NCBI RefSeq assembly: GCF_003001675.1 | Contig: NZ_PVYW01000010.1 | Location: 186,001-250,000 of the forward strand | Source: Cohnella sp. SGD-V74 | GTDB taxonomy: Bacteria > Bacillota > Bacilli > Paenibacillales > Paenibacillaceae | DNA: 64,000 nt | Direction: 5' to 3' | Part shown: one piece after another, positions 43,174-53,877 of the stretch | Layout: each line of letters begins with the position of its first letter | Numbering within the stretch: the stretch's first letter is position 1 | Translations under genes and position numbers: made by a program | The notes under the pieces: model-generated | Told to the model about the DNA's origin: nothing | Databases searched by the model: none | The model's input: the letters and a program-made list of their open reading frames with translations, nothing else

Positions 43174-44340
43174 ATGAAATTTGCCGTGCAATTTTTATCG
43201 TTTTTCGTTATTCATAACGAGGGTTCCGACCCGGACGGTCCTAAGAAATATAAGCACTACCAGACGCTGACGCACGAGGAGTACCAGGACAGCGAACTGA
43301 GGGCGTTCCTCGACGGGGAGTTCAAGCGCATCGCCAAACGGAAGGCCGAGATCAACGCGGTGTCCGAGAACGTGCCGACTAAGATCGGCAGGTTCATCGT
43401 CGAGCCGGGGCACGATCTGACGAGCAATCCGAACTACAACCTTTTCCAACGGCTAAGAACCGCTGTCGACAAAACGGAGTTCCACAATTTCAGCGATGAC
43501 GTGCTCCGTTTATACATGGATACCAACTCGGTGCGGGGCGGGGCGTTCGTCCTGGCGACGGCGAAGCTGAACGAGCTGTACGACGATCCGTTCCTGTTCC
43601 TGTTCAAGTGCGACTTCGAGTCGAAAATCGCCCGCGTATCCGACGAGCGCAGCCTGATCACGCAGGTCGAGATGGCGATCAACGCCAAAAACATCAAAGC
43701 GATTCAATACCCTCATATGCCTGAAGAAGGTATGATCGAGGAGTGGGAACTCAAAATCCATCAAGCTTCCCATGCGCGATATTTCGAGGATTTCCTGAAG
43801 TACGTCAGCTATGAGAAGTCGAAGCCGGAGATCGTCGCGGACCAGGTGATGGAGATGGTTCACCAGTACATGGAGACGAAGTGGCAGGCGGCGGACATTC
43901 CGTACTACGACGCAGGCCCGGAAGAAGAAGAGGCCGCTGCGAGCGTTCCGGTGACGGAAGAAGTGGCGGCAATGAGGCAGGAGAAGCAGCAGTTTGATGT
44001 GTGGGCGGCGGGCGAGAAACGGGAGCTTCAGGAGAAATGGAGCCACGACCACGTCATGGAAGCGACCAAGCAACTCGTGGAGCTGCAGCCGGATCTGGAG
44101 CTTAGATTCAAACTGGACGATATCCTGATCAAAGGACATATGGACGACTACGGCAGCAATATCCACATTGCCCGCATGAACGGACGGTATATCGTCCTGA
44201 TCGAAGGGGATGCGTTCCAGTTCGAGAAGGGCGTATCGCCGATCGAGCTTCTTCATCCGGAGGAAATGCAGGACGTGCTGCAGCGGGTCGGTAACGGGGT
44301 GCGGAGACGGGAGAGCGGCGAGGCTCCTTCTTTGGATTAA
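43174..44340 (+). CDS. DUF3900-family protein
   Basis: 388 residues, soluble. The opening MKFAVQFLSFFVIHNEG, then KYKHYQTLTHEEYQDSELRA, FLDGEFKRIAKRKAE and KIGRFIVEPGHDLTSNPNYN match DUF3900 as I remember it from Bacillus. A Glu-rich, probably coiled segment (about 245-290) follows, then a C-terminal globular part. AGGAGA lies 13 nt before the ATG. Function unknown; no operon partner. Confidence 0.8.
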   Translation: MKFAVQFLSFFVIHNEGSDPDGPKKYKHYQTLTHEEYQDSELRAFLDGEFKRIAKRKAEINAVSENVPTKIGRFIVEPGHDLTSNPNYNLFQRLRTAVDKTEFHNFSDDVLRLYMDTNSVRGGAFVLATAKLNELYDDPFLFLFKCDFESKIARVSDERSLITQVEMAINAKNIKAIQYPHMPEEGMIEEWELKIHQASHARYFEDFLKYVSYEKSKPEIVADQVMEMVHQYMETKWQAADIPYYDAGPEEEEAAASVPVTEEVAAMRQEKQQFDVWAAGEKRELQEKWSHDHVMEATKQLVELQPDLELRFKLDDILIKGHMDDYGSNIHIARMNGRYIVLIEGDAFQFEKGVSPIELLHPEEMQDVLQRVGNGVRRRESGEAPSLD

Positions 44341-44402
44341 GCAGCAGTTCGGAGAGACGAGGACGGGAGACTCAACATAAAAAAGGATTCTGGAGAATGC
44401 AA

Positions 44403-44430
44403 AAGGGAACCGGACGCGTCCAGTTCCCTT
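44403..44430. terminator. Hairpin after the DUF3900 gene
   Basis: AAGGGAAC and GTTCCCTT close a stem with an inner GGACG/CGTCC pair (44403-44430). No T-run. The rest of 44341-44670 holds no gene; a TATAAT at 44641-44646 is the probable -10 of the next gene. Confidence 0.55.
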
Positions 44431-44670
44431 AGGTGTAGTCCGAGGACGTCCACCGCTATTCTCTATCTAGATTATACAGTTCGCCTTCAAATGATGCAAT
44501 GAAATTACAATGTGCCCCGTAGTACAGAAGGTGTCTTTAAGCTTGCCACTGTGGAGAGAGACGGTCATGTCGATCGTCTTTTTGTGTCGTATCAAGCTTA
44601 TGCTAGACATTGACGTTTCAAGTTGCTTAGGAATTAGGTTTATAATAAGGAATAACGTTCTATCGAGGCG

Positions 44671-46980
44671 ATGCTCTCTATGAATCTTGAATATACCGAA
44701 ACGAACGCGAAAAAAAGAAGAGCAGTAAGAACGAAGCTCAGGCTTGCCCATCTGATCGAGCGCGATCGGGGCGTGTGGAAATATGCGTTAGCTTCGATGT
44801 GGGCGCTCGATTGCGCGGCCGTATCCGTCTCGGCGCTTGGCATGCCAACGGGGCTGGGTAGGCCGTTCGATATCGGGGCGGCGCTCGTGCTGAACGCGGC
44901 GGGCATGGCGCTGGCGGCCTGGGTTGTCGCGATCCTTCTCGCTCTTGCGGGAGCAGATAAGCTTCCCCGATTCACGGTGGGCGGTGCGATATACTCGGGC
45001 GTGCTTGCGTACTTCGTGCTGTATTTCTCCGAACTGGGTTGGAAGGCGTCCTTGGCGATGGCAACGACGATTACGTTGGCCGCTTGCGGAATCGGACTTC
45101 TCGTCGGGTTCATCGTCAGGAAAGGCGCGCGAAGCAGAAGGATCGCGATTGGCACGCTAGCCGTCGTCGCGGGGCTGACCGTCCTGCCGACGGTTCCCTC
45201 CTTCCTCTCCGGCGGTTCCGCAACCGATTCGGACGAAGCGGCGGACGCGGGGGATTCCGGGGTGCTTGAAGTGAGAGCTCTGGCTTCGCTTCCCTCCGAC
45301 CCTTCTCAGCCAGGCAGCTACATCTACCGTCAGTTCACGTATGCCAGCGGCAAAGATAAGCATCGCGCCGAGTTCGGCAAGGATACGGAACTGCTGTCCC
45401 CATCCGTCGACGCCTCCGCCTATATCGAACATTGGCCATGGCTGCGGCAGCAGTTCTGGGGTTTCGACGAGACGGCGCTGCCGCTGAACGGCAGAGTGTG
45501 GCTTCCCGAAGGAGACGGGCCATACCCGATTATGCTGATGGTGCACGGCAATCATTTGATGGAGGATTTTTCCGACGAAGGGTACGGTTATCTGGGCGAG
45601 CTGTTGGCGAGCAGAGGAATTGCGGCCGTGTCCGTGGACGAGAATTTCGTCAACTATTCCGTCTGGTCGGGCATTCCCGAACAGGATATGAAGCTGCGCG
45701 CGTGGTTGCTGCTGCAGCATGTCCGGCTTCTTCAAGCGTATTCCGAGGAAGAAGACACGCCTTTCTACGGGCGGATTGACTTCAACAGGGTGGCGCTTCT
45801 CGGGCATTCTCGGGGAGGCCAAGCGGCGGCGATGGCGGCGGATGCGCAACGCTGGTTCGCGGAAGATCCGTCCGTGCCTGACGCGGCTTCCTACGAGATC
45901 CAAGCCGTTATCGCGCTTGCGCCTACGGACACCGAGGTCGACGGAGAACGACCACGTTTGGAGGACGTTTCTTACTTGACGCTGCAAGGGGCCAAGGACG
46001 CCGATCTGGTAAGCTTCTACGGGGACAGGCAGTATGGGCGCGTGGATTTTTCCGGAGACGATTCCGCGTTCAAGGCGTCACTCTATATCGAGGACGCAAA
46101 CCACAGTCAGTTCAACACAACGTGGGGGCGCTCGGACAACGCAATGCCCGCGGGGTTGTTCATACGGCCGAAGCATCTGCTCCCGGCAGAGGAACAGCGT
46201 CGGATAGCTCAGATATACGTGTCCGCCTTTGCGGAAACGGTGTTTCATCGGTCGCTGGAATACGACGCATTGTTCCGCGACTATCGGGCAGGTTCCGCCT
46301 ATCTCCCGGATACGCGCTACTTTAATCAGTATGAGAACGGGGATTTCCGGAAGTTGATCGATTTTTCCGGAGAGGATCCGAGCAGGCCTTCAAGCGATGT
46401 GGCCGCCGAGGCGTCGGGTCTGACCGATTGGCAGCATGCGAACGCGCTCGACCGGCAAGGAGAAGGCAAAGCGGACAAAGGCGTCGAGCTGGGATGGCAG
46501 GAAGAAGGCTCATATACGCTCGTTCTCGGCCCGGCTTTGCGGGAGAGTCCCGAAGAGGAGGACCTGCTTCTGTTCTCTCTGGCGAATATGAGCCGGGTAT
46601 TGGAAAAGGAGCTCCTCCAAGAGGAGGACTTGGATGAGCTCGAAGCGCTTGAGGAAGCGTTGGAATCAAGCTTGTCGATCGAGATCGAGTTGGAGGACAG
46701 TTCCGGGAATTCGGCAAGACTTCCGCTGGATTTGTTCATGGAGGCAGAGCCGCCGGTGGAGACTGAGTTCACCTGGCTGCCCGCGCTTGAGCCGGTGCTG
46801 GCCAAAGGGAAGTTCAAGGATGCGGAAGAGCCGGTCTACCAGACTTACGAGCTGCCGCTTAAAGAATTCGTGGAAGAGAACCCCGACTTCGATTTGTCCG
46901 AGTGGGAGCGGATTACGTTCCATTTTAACGAAGGACCCGGCAAGGTGATGCTGGACAGCGTCGGCTTGATGGCGGGGTGA
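44671..46980 (+). CDS. Membrane protein with alpha/beta-hydrolase domain
   Basis: 769 residues from the ATG at 44671 (a second ATG at 44680 is possible). Four to five helices (about 40-185) are followed by an extracytoplasmic hydrolase of the PAF-acetylhydrolase/dienelactone-hydrolase type. The oxyanion strand is LMVHGNHLMEDFSDEGYGYL, the nucleophile elbow GHSRGGQAAAMAA (Ser about 378), and the late His is in IEDANHSQFNTTWG. A beta-rich C-terminal region with an acidic helix (EEDLDELEALEEALESS) follows. It probably hydrolyses an ester outside the cell. Preceded by a TATAAT at 44641. Confidence 0.82.
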   Translation: MLSMNLEYTETNAKKRRAVRTKLRLAHLIERDRGVWKYALASMWALDCAAVSVSALGMPTGLGRPFDIGAALVLNAAGMALAAWVVAILLALAGADKLPRFTVGGAIYSGVLAYFVLYFSELGWKASLAMATTITLAACGIGLLVGFIVRKGARSRRIAIGTLAVVAGLTVLPTVPSFLSGGSATDSDEAADAGDSGVLEVRALASLPSDPSQPGSYIYRQFTYASGKDKHRAEFGKDTELLSPSVDASAYIEHWPWLRQQFWGFDETALPLNGRVWLPEGDGPYPIMLMVHGNHLMEDFSDEGYGYLGELLASRGIAAVSVDENFVNYSVWSGIPEQDMKLRAWLLLQHVRLLQAYSEEEDTPFYGRIDFNRVALLGHSRGGQAAAMAADAQRWFAEDPSVPDAASYEIQAVIALAPTDTEVDGERPRLEDVSYLTLQGAKDADLVSFYGDRQYGRVDFSGDDSAFKASLYIEDANHSQFNTTWGRSDNAMPAGLFIRPKHLLPAEEQRRIAQIYVSAFAETVFHRSLEYDALFRDYRAGSAYLPDTRYFNQYENGDFRKLIDFSGEDPSRPSSDVAAEASGLTDWQHANALDRQGEGKADKGVELGWQEEGSYTLVLGPALRESPEEEDLLLFSLANMSRVLEKELLQEEDLDELEALEEALESSLSIEIELEDSSGNSARLPLDLFMEAEPPVETEFTWLPALEPVLAKGKFKDAEEPVYQTYELPLKEFVEENPDFDLSEWERITFHFNEGPGKVMLDSVGLMAG

Positions 46981-47015
46981 GCATGCGACGGAGACGCCTC
47001 ACAGGTACATTCACG

Positions 47016-47054
47016 AAGAAAGAGAGACCCCAAACCCGGGTCTCTCTTTCTTTT
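47016..47054. terminator. Bidirectional terminator
   Basis: A 15-bp perfect stem (47016-47030 with 47038-47052) with outer AAGAAAGAGAGACCC, a 7-nt loop and T-rich flanks on both strands. It serves the rightward hydrolase gene and the leftward nitroreductase gene. Confidence 0.9.
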
Positions 47055-47064
47055 ACTCACAACC

Positions 47065-47730
47065 TTACCGCCACTCCACAACCTCCGAAAGATCGCGTCT
47101 CGTCTTGGCGCGGGGTTCGCGGACGCGGTAGCCGAAGGCGACCATGCAGGCGAGGTTGAAGCGGGACCCGTCATTGATCCCTTCATCCCGCAGGATGCGC
47201 TCAATCGGCTCCCGCTCGAAGCCTTCGATCGGACAGGAGTCGATGCCGGCGAGGGCCGCGGCCGTCATCATGTTGCCGAGCGCGATATAGGTCTGCTTGC
47301 CGGCCCAATCGTCGATAGCGCCTTCGCGGCTGAGCAGGGAGAAGTCGGACTCCAGGAACTTGCGGTACACGCGCTGCTTGTTCGCCGCCGCTTCAGGAGG
47401 CAGCTTCTGGACATCCGTCATAATCGATTGAACGTAGTCTGAATCGTCAAGCATCTCCCCGGCGTTCCGGGCGAAAATCAGCACGAAATGGCTGGCCGTC
47501 GGAAGCGTCTTCTGAGCGCCCCAGGTATGCGCCCGCAGCTTCTCGCGAAGTTCGGGATTTTGCAGCACGACGAACTTCCAAGGCTCGAAGCCGTAGGAGC
47601 TGGGAGACAGACGGCCCGTCTCGAGTATGAAGGCGAAGTCATCCTCGGGAATCTGGCGAGCCGGATCGAACTCTTTGCAAGCATGGCGGAACCGGTACGC
47701 GTTCAGTACGGTTTCTTTATCGACAAACAT
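47065..47730 (-). CDS. NAD(P)H-dependent nitroreductase family oxidoreductase (YfkO-like)
   Basis: 221 residues, flavin-dependent. The start VLNAYRFRHACKEFDP has the RFR.A FMN-phosphate motif; LSPSSYGFEPWKFVVLQ and GIDSCPIEGFE are typical of the NfsB/YfkO branch. It reduces nitro or quinone compounds with FMN. It is divergent from an HxlR regulator (47838), the usual pairing for quinone- or aldehyde-stress reductases such as those under YodB or CatR. Confidence 0.9.
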   Translation of the reverse strand: MFVDKETVLNAYRFRHACKEFDPARQIPEDDFAFILETGRLSPSSYGFEPWKFVVLQNPELREKLRAHTWGAQKTLPTASHFVLIFARNAGEMLDDSDYVQSIMTDVQKLPPEAAANKQRVYRKFLESDFSLLSREGAIDDWAGKQTYIALGNMMTAAALAGIDSCPIEGFEREPIERILRDEGINDGSRFNLACMVAFGYRVREPRAKTRRDLSEVVEWR

Positions 47731-47837
47731 TCGAAGATTCCTCCTTTACGGATATTATTGTATAACTAAAGGAGAGGAATGAGGAGTACGCACATTCATG
47801 TGATATAGTATCCATTTTTATACCGGGAGGCGGAGAA

Positions 47838-48203
47838 ATGAAGCGGCAAGAGGATGAGAAGCTGGACGGATGCAGCCAAGCGGCGAAGTTCTACTGCGAC
47901 GTGGAGGCGACGTTGTCGGTGATCGGAGGCAAGTGGAAGGGCATCATTTTGTACCATTTGCTGGAGGAAAAGAAACGCTTCAATCAGTTCCGCAAGCTGA
48001 TGCCGGGCGTTACCCAACGCATGCTGACGCTTCAGCTGCGCGAGCTGGAGAACGACGGCGTCGTAGCGCGCAAAGTCTATACGGAGGTGCCGCCCAAGGT
48101 CGAATATTCGTTGACCGAATTCGGACGGACGCTCGAGCCGATCATCATGAGTATGAAAGATTGGGGAGCGGAATATTCCAAAAGGCTGCAAAATGGACTA
48201 TAA
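47838..48203 (+). CDS. HxlR-family winged-helix regulator
   Basis: 121 residues. CSQAAKFYCDVEATLSVIGG, KWKGIILYHLLEEKKRFNQF and LPGVTQRMLTLQLRELENDG are canonical for HxlR/YodB proteins, and Y.LT.FG.(T/S)L.P follows. Several Cys in the first 20 residues (DGCSQAAKFYCDV) could sense electrophiles, as the N-terminal Cys of YodB does. It most likely represses the divergent nitroreductase. Its stop overlaps a TATAAT (48198-48203) that fits as the -10 for the glp operon. Confidence 0.9.
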   Translation: MKRQEDEKLDGCSQAAKFYCDVEATLSVIGGKWKGIILYHLLEEKKRFNQFRKLMPGVTQRMLTLQLRELENDGVVARKVYTEVPPKVEYSLTEFGRTLEPIIMSMKDWGAEYSKRLQNGL

Positions 48204-48247
48204 TAAAACCTACAAGTAAATTCGATCGCTGTGAGAATGAAGAGAAC

Positions 48248-48303
48248 AGCTGCCAGGCAGGTGCGAACTCCCCGAGTCCGTGTCCGATTCGGCAGCTTTT
48301 TTT
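48248..48303 (+). promoter_or_regulatory. Leader terminator/antiterminator of glpP-glpK
   Basis: AGCTGCC (48248-48254) pairs with GGCAGCT (48291-48297), followed by seven T. The inner loop has a further GGCAG/CGAGT-rich fold. It precedes glpP by 39 bp. In Bacillus, GlpP bound to glycerol-3-phosphate prevents termination at such leader hairpins. Confidence 0.75.
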
Positions 48304-48341
48304 GCATTTTTCGGCGGTAAGCCGGGAGGGGTGAGAGGCAG

Positions 48342-48890
48342 ATGGGCTTATTGAAAAAGCATTCGGTCATTCCGGCCGTTCGCAATATGAAGGAATTCGA
48401 GCAAGCGCTTGCTTCGCCGCAGGAAGTCATCTTTTTGCTGGAGGGAGAGCTGATCCACCTTCAAGGCATCGTCTCGAGCGCCAAGCAGGCGGGGAAGAAG
48501 ATGTTCCTCCATCTCGACATGGTGAAGGGGATCAAGGACGACGAGGCTTCGATTCATTTTCTGTCCAAGGCGATCAAGATCGACGGCGTCATCAGCACTC
48601 GGACTTCGAGTCTCATCCATGCGAAGAAATACGGACTGATGGCGATCCAGCGCGGCTTCCTGATCGATTCCCACTCGGTCAAGACGATTATCAATTCGGC
48701 GGCGCACGTCAAGCCGGATTACATCGAAATTCTGCCGAGCTACTCTCACCCGAAGATCGGGATCATTCAGCGCGAGACCGGCATCGATATTATTCTTGGC
48801 GGATTTATCGACGGGCCCGAGGATTTGCCTCCGCTGTTCGGAGCCGGGGCGATCGCGGTGTCGACAAGCCATGCGAGCATGTGGAAATAA
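48342..48890 (+). CDS. glpP: Glycerol-3-phosphate-responsive antiterminator
   Basis: 182 residues. The whole length matches GlpP: SVIPAVRNMKEFEQAL, VIFLLEGELIHLQGIV, GKKMFLHLDMVKGIKDDE, DGVISTRTSSLIHAKKYGL and GGFIDGPEDLPPLFGAGAIA. It binds mRNA leaders of glp genes when glycerol-3-phosphate is present and prevents early termination. Both likely targets are nearby: the leader hairpins at 48248 and 50468. GGGAGGGG lies 9 nt before the start. Confidence 0.95.
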   Translation: MGLLKKHSVIPAVRNMKEFEQALASPQEVIFLLEGELIHLQGIVSSAKQAGKKMFLHLDMVKGIKDDEASIHFLSKAIKIDGVISTRTSSLIHAKKYGLMAIQRGFLIDSHSVKTIINSAAHVKPDYIEILPSYSHPKIGIIQRETGIDIILGGFIDGPEDLPPLFGAGAIAVSTSHASMWK

Positions 48891-48900
48891 GTCCGGCTAA

Positions 48901-50415
<1,515 letters not shown>

Positions 50416-50467
50416 CCGCGGACGTGGTAAAGTAGAGATAAGTAAATACATCGGGTCAGAGATAAGG

Positions 50468-50523
50468 AGAGACCGCTTCACGTTATGCGTAATTGAGCAT
50501 AATGTGTTTGCGGTCTCTTTTTC
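50468..50523 (+). promoter_or_regulatory. Leader terminator/antiterminator of glpD
   Basis: AGAGACCGC (50468-50476) pairs with GCGGTCTCT (50510-50518), followed by TTTTCT. A second inner stem, CACGTTATGC with GCATAATGTG (50479-50506), sits inside. It lies 28 bp before glpD and is the second expected GlpP target. Confidence 0.8.
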
Positions 50524-50550
50524 TATACCTGGCGAAAAGAGGGATACGTC

Positions 50551-52227
50551 ATGAAGGAACGCGCATTCGCAGGAAACGGCCGCACATCGGTCTTCGAGAG
50601 CATGCAGAAGGAAGAGTACGACTTGCTGGTGATCGGGGGAGGCATTACGGGAGCGGGAATCGCGCTGGACGCGGCAAGCCGCGGCTTGCGCACGGCGGTT
50701 GTCGAGATGCAGGATTTCGCGGCAGGTACGTCCAGCCGTTCGACGAAGCTCGTGCACGGCGGGCTGCGCTATTTGAAGCAGTTCGAGGTGAAGATGGTCG
50801 CGGAGGTCGGCAAGGAGCGCGCCATCGTATACGAGAACGGACCGCACGTGACGACTCCGGAATGGATGCTGCTGCCAATCTACAAAGGCGGCACGTTCGG
50901 ATCGTTTTCCACGTCGATCGGACTTCGGGTGTACGATTATTTGGCAGGGGTCAAGCGGAGCGAGCGGCGGAAAATGCTGAAGGTCGGAGCGACGCTGCAG
51001 AAGGAGCCGCTGTTGAAAAAGAACGGCCTGCTCGGCGGCGGATACTACGTGGAGTATCGGACGGACGACGCCCGGCTGACGATCGAGGTCATGAAGCGCG
51101 CGGTGGAGTTCGGGGCGACGGCCTTGAATTACGCAAAGGTGGAGAAGCTCGTCTATGATGGAAACGGACGAGTATGCGGGGCAAGCGTGACGGATCTGCT
51201 CACGGGGGAGACCGGCGAGGTGCGAGCCAAGGCGGTCGTGAACGCGACGGGGCCGTGGGTCGACACGCTGCGGGAGATGGATCGCTCCAACCACGGCAAG
51301 AAGCTGCGGCTGTCCAAGGGCATTCATTTGGTCATCGATCAAAGTCGCTTTCCTTTGCAACAAGCCGTATACTTCGATACCGACGACAAGCGGATGGTGT
51401 TCGCCATTCCGCGCGACGGCAAGACGTACGTGGGCACGACGGATACGTTTTACGACGGGGACAAGGCGAACCCGACGATGACGGAGGCCGACCGCAAGTA
51501 CGTTCTCGATGCGATCAATTTCATGTTCCCGGAGACGCGCCTTACGGAGAAGGACGTCGAGTCGAGCTGGGCGGGCATTCGGCCTCTGATCTATGAGGAA
51601 GGAAAAAATCCGTCGGAAATTTCCCGCAAGGACGAAATCTGGCAATCCGCGTCAGGCTTGATCACGATTGCCGGAGGCAAGCTGACCGGTTATCGCAAGA
51701 TGGCCGAGGATACGGTCGACTTGGTCGCCCGCAGACTTCAGGGGCGCGTGCAGGCGGGAGCTTGCCGGACGAAGGGAATGGCGATCTCCGGGGGCGAAGT
51801 GGGCGGCTCTGCCAGGCTGGAAACTTACGCTTCGCGGGTTGCAGGCGAAGGAAAGGCGGCGGGCCTGTCCGCCGAGGCGAGCCTGCGGATCGCGCGCTTC
51901 TACGGCTCCAACGCGGAGCGGGTGTACCGCTATGGGGATGCTGCGGAAGCGGAACGGCTCGGTTTGCCTTTGGATCTCTACATGCGGGTGAGATATGCCG
52001 TGGAGGAAGAGATGGCCGCCAAGCCGGTCGACTTCTTCATTCGCCGCACGGGAGCTCTGTTCTTCGACATCGAGACGGTTCGGCGCTACAAAGCCGGCGT
52101 CATCGTGTTGATGCAGGAGCTGCTCGGCTGGAGCGACGAATCGGCTGCGCGCTATGCGGCGGAGCTGGACGACGCGGTTCGGGACGCGGTTGTTCCTCAG
52201 GATTTGCAGGGGGTAGGGGCGCGGTGA
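50551..52227 (+). CDS. glpD: Aerobic glycerol-3-phosphate dehydrogenase
   Basis: 558 residues. FAD-binding fold: YDLLVIGGGITGAGIALDAA. TSSRSTKLVHGGLRYLKQFE is the family signature, with IPRDGKTYVGTTDTFYDGD and SWAGIRPLIYEEGKNPSEIS later. It oxidises glycerol-3-phosphate to dihydroxyacetone phosphate at the membrane and passes electrons to menaquinone. AGAGGG lies 7 nt before the ATG. The dispersed repeat copy 2 begins 6 nt after its stop. Confidence 0.96.
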   Translation: MKERAFAGNGRTSVFESMQKEEYDLLVIGGGITGAGIALDAASRGLRTAVVEMQDFAAGTSSRSTKLVHGGLRYLKQFEVKMVAEVGKERAIVYENGPHVTTPEWMLLPIYKGGTFGSFSTSIGLRVYDYLAGVKRSERRKMLKVGATLQKEPLLKKNGLLGGGYYVEYRTDDARLTIEVMKRAVEFGATALNYAKVEKLVYDGNGRVCGASVTDLLTGETGEVRAKAVVNATGPWVDTLREMDRSNHGKKLRLSKGIHLVIDQSRFPLQQAVYFDTDDKRMVFAIPRDGKTYVGTTDTFYDGDKANPTMTEADRKYVLDAINFMFPETRLTEKDVESSWAGIRPLIYEEGKNPSEISRKDEIWQSASGLITIAGGKLTGYRKMAEDTVDLVARRLQGRVQAGACRTKGMAISGGEVGGSARLETYASRVAGEGKAAGLSAEASLRIARFYGSNAERVYRYGDAAEAERLGLPLDLYMRVRYAVEEEMAAKPVDFFIRRTGALFFDIETVRRYKAGVIVLMQELLGWSDESAARYAAELDDAVRDAVVPQDLQGVGAR

Positions 52228-52232
52228 GCAAT

Positions 52233-52498
52233 GTTGTCAGGTTAAGCAACTCTCCCGGAGTTGATATGCAAGCGCTCGGGATCGAGTGGCAGCCAGAGAA
52301 TCGCATAGGACGATGGGGTAACGTTATTTGATTCGTCGCCGGGTGGGTGAAGTGAGGTTAACGTTATGGCGTAACTCTATTGTGTTGGGCAAAGGCGATA
52401 GGGCGGGCATAGGGAAGAGATAACGTTATGCCATCGCTCTATTGGCCGCTGTCTGAGTCCGAATCGGTCAATTAACGCTACGCAGTAACGTTATGAAT
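52233..52498 (+). repeat. 265-bp dispersed intergenic repeat, copy 2
   Basis: Inverted relative to 9882-10144 but in the same sense relative to the gene it follows. It begins GTTGTCAGGTTAAGC just after the glpD stop and carries TAACGTTA cores at 52319, 52359, 52421 and 52486. Spacing of the cores (40, 62, 65 bp) is identical in both copies; unlike copy 1, all four cores are perfect here. The remaining gap to 52574 holds nothing recognisable. Confidence 0.85.
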
Positions 52499-52573
52499 GC
52501 CACCCACTCAACCCGGCAGGTCATTGTTCCTATAGGCACCAAAGGCGGCTGCCTTTCCGATGACGTCCCCCGC

Positions 52574-53005
52574 TCAATTGTGTATGGCGGCACCACTCAT
52601 AATGAACTTCCCAATCACCGTTTTACCGTCTACATCGTATAGCGGAATTATACGATCTCCTTTTTGAAGTTTCTGTTGTGCAATGGCTTCTTCTGGATTT
52701 TTGGGCTTATCCCCATCCAGATCGGATTTGAGAACATAGCCAAGGTTTCCATCTGCGCCCCATGCTTTAATTAGATCCGGTTCATTGTCGGGAGAAACGG
52801 CAAACGCAGCCGATCCATAGGTCTGGCCGTTTTTATTTTTCGGGAAGACGGTTTGTCCTTTTTCATCTTTAGGCAGCGATTGTTCTAGAGCGGGATGTTC
52901 GCTTTCGGCCGATGCATTGTTAAAAACAACAGATCCGACGGTAGCGCCCACGGCCAAAATAAGAGATAGAATTATAACTTGCAAACGACTTAAGTATAAT
53001 CGCAT
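52574..53005 (-). CDS. Small secreted protein of unknown function
   Basis: 143 residues with a signal peptide or N-terminal anchor (LQVIILSLILAVGATVGSVV). AGGAGGG lies 7 nt before the ATG. The mature part has GQTYGSAAFAVSPDNEPDLI, KAWGADGNLGYVLKSDLDGD and IPLYDVDGKTVIGKFIM. The GYVLKSDL and PLYDVDGKTVIG pieces recur in secreted Bacilli proteins that I cannot name. The gene is AT-rich compared with its surroundings. No operon partner. Confidence 0.72.
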   Translation of the reverse strand: MRLYLSRLQVIILSLILAVGATVGSVVFNNASAESEHPALEQSLPKDEKGQTVFPKNKNGQTYGSAAFAVSPDNEPDLIKAWGADGNLGYVLKSDLDGDKPKNPEEAIAQQKLQKGDRIIPLYDVDGKTVIGKFIMSGAAIHN

Positions 53006-53111
53006 AATGTTACCCTCCTGATTTGAAATAATTTGGAATTATGCCTATGTATTAACTAACGTTTTTCGCCTGAAAATGTTGCTATTTTTTTCTTGAGCAC
53101 ACATCGGCCCG

Positions 53112-53450
53112 AAAAAAGATGCATGCCTTCCCAAGCGCAGCAGCGACAGAGGAAGATACATGCATCTTTTGTCGTTACACCTATAAAGCTGCGAGCCGCA
53201 GGACGTCCTCCCGGAATTGTTCGGCGATCCGTTCCAGAGCTGCGGAGTCCGCGGCTTCGGCATACCACCCTTCCAGCCGATCCTGCAGAGCTCGGGCTTC
53301 CGCCAGCAGTCCGATCGAGCGCTTCATGTCGGCGGAGTATTGCTGCTTGATCGGAGCGAGCTCTTCGGCATAGGTTTCGTCCGTTCCCGGAGTGATGCAG
53401 CGTTCGTACATGTCGACGATCTCGTCGGAAGGCCGGTCGGGAAAATATTC
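53112..53450. repeat. 339-bp direct repeat, copy A
   Basis: About 95 percent identical, by eye, to 54322-54659 with one single-base indel. It contains the terminator hairpin and the last 90 or so codons of the ATPase gene. The right boundary is sharp: both copies end at GGGAAAATATTC, then diverge. Together the copies flank mazEF. Confidence 0.92.
53181..53450 (-). pseudogene. Duplicated 3' fragment of the P-loop ATPase gene
   Basis: Leftward reading gives EYFPDRPSDEIVDMYERCI to FREDVLRLAAL, the same as the C-terminal 90 residues of the protein at 54384-55490. It lacks everything upstream and ends two codons early because CAG has become TAG. It is a remnant of a target duplication and not a gene. 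Confidence 0.88.
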
Positions 53451-53607
53451 AGTTGATGATTTCTGCTGAAGGGAAGGCAAGCTCCTGGTTAAAAAGGAGC
53501 TTGCCTATTTTTGGAATCTTTTTTCGGGTGAAGGATATACTTTGGATAGTCGGACGGAGAGGGATGTGGTAAAATTGACTCAAGAGAGCAAGAAAGGCGG
53601 GGTATAC

Positions 53608-53874
53608 ATGGCGACTACAACGATTGGGAAATGGGGAAACAGCATGGGTGTCCGCATTCCTCAGGAGATCTTGGAGCACGCTAATCTGGCGCTGGGTTCG
53701 AAAGTGGAAGTTCACCTGGTCCCCGAGCAAGGCATTCTATTAAAATCGGCCGAGAAGAATAAGCGTAAATCTAACCGGGAACTGCGCAAGCTGTATCTGG
53801 CAAGACGCGGAAAAAACACGCCGCAAATGTCCCAAGGCGAACTGATTGACGATTCCGTAGGGGATGAGTTTTGA
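53608..53874 (+). CDS. mazE: MazE-type AbrB-like antitoxin
   Basis: 88 residues from the ATG at 53608 (AAAGGCGGGG 5 nt upstream; the longer frame from 53542 lacks a site). The swapped-hairpin fold is seen in TTIGKWGNSMGVRIPQEILE and LGSKVEVHLVPEQGILLKSA. The basic then acidic tail (KRKSNRELRKLYLARR, then GELIDDSVGDEF) is the part that would bind and block the toxin. It should neutralise MazF and repress its own promoter. MazF begins 3 nt after its stop. Confidence 0.93.
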   Translation: MATTTIGKWGNSMGVRIPQEILEHANLALGSKVEVHLVPEQGILLKSAEKNKRKSNRELRKLYLARRGKNTPQMSQGELIDDSVGDEF

Positions 53875-53877
53875 GAA

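Noticed and set aside
44467..44751. 94-codon minus frame upstream of the membrane hydrolase
   Set aside because: No ribosome site and no recognisable feature, and it overlaps the promoter and start of the plus-strand gene.
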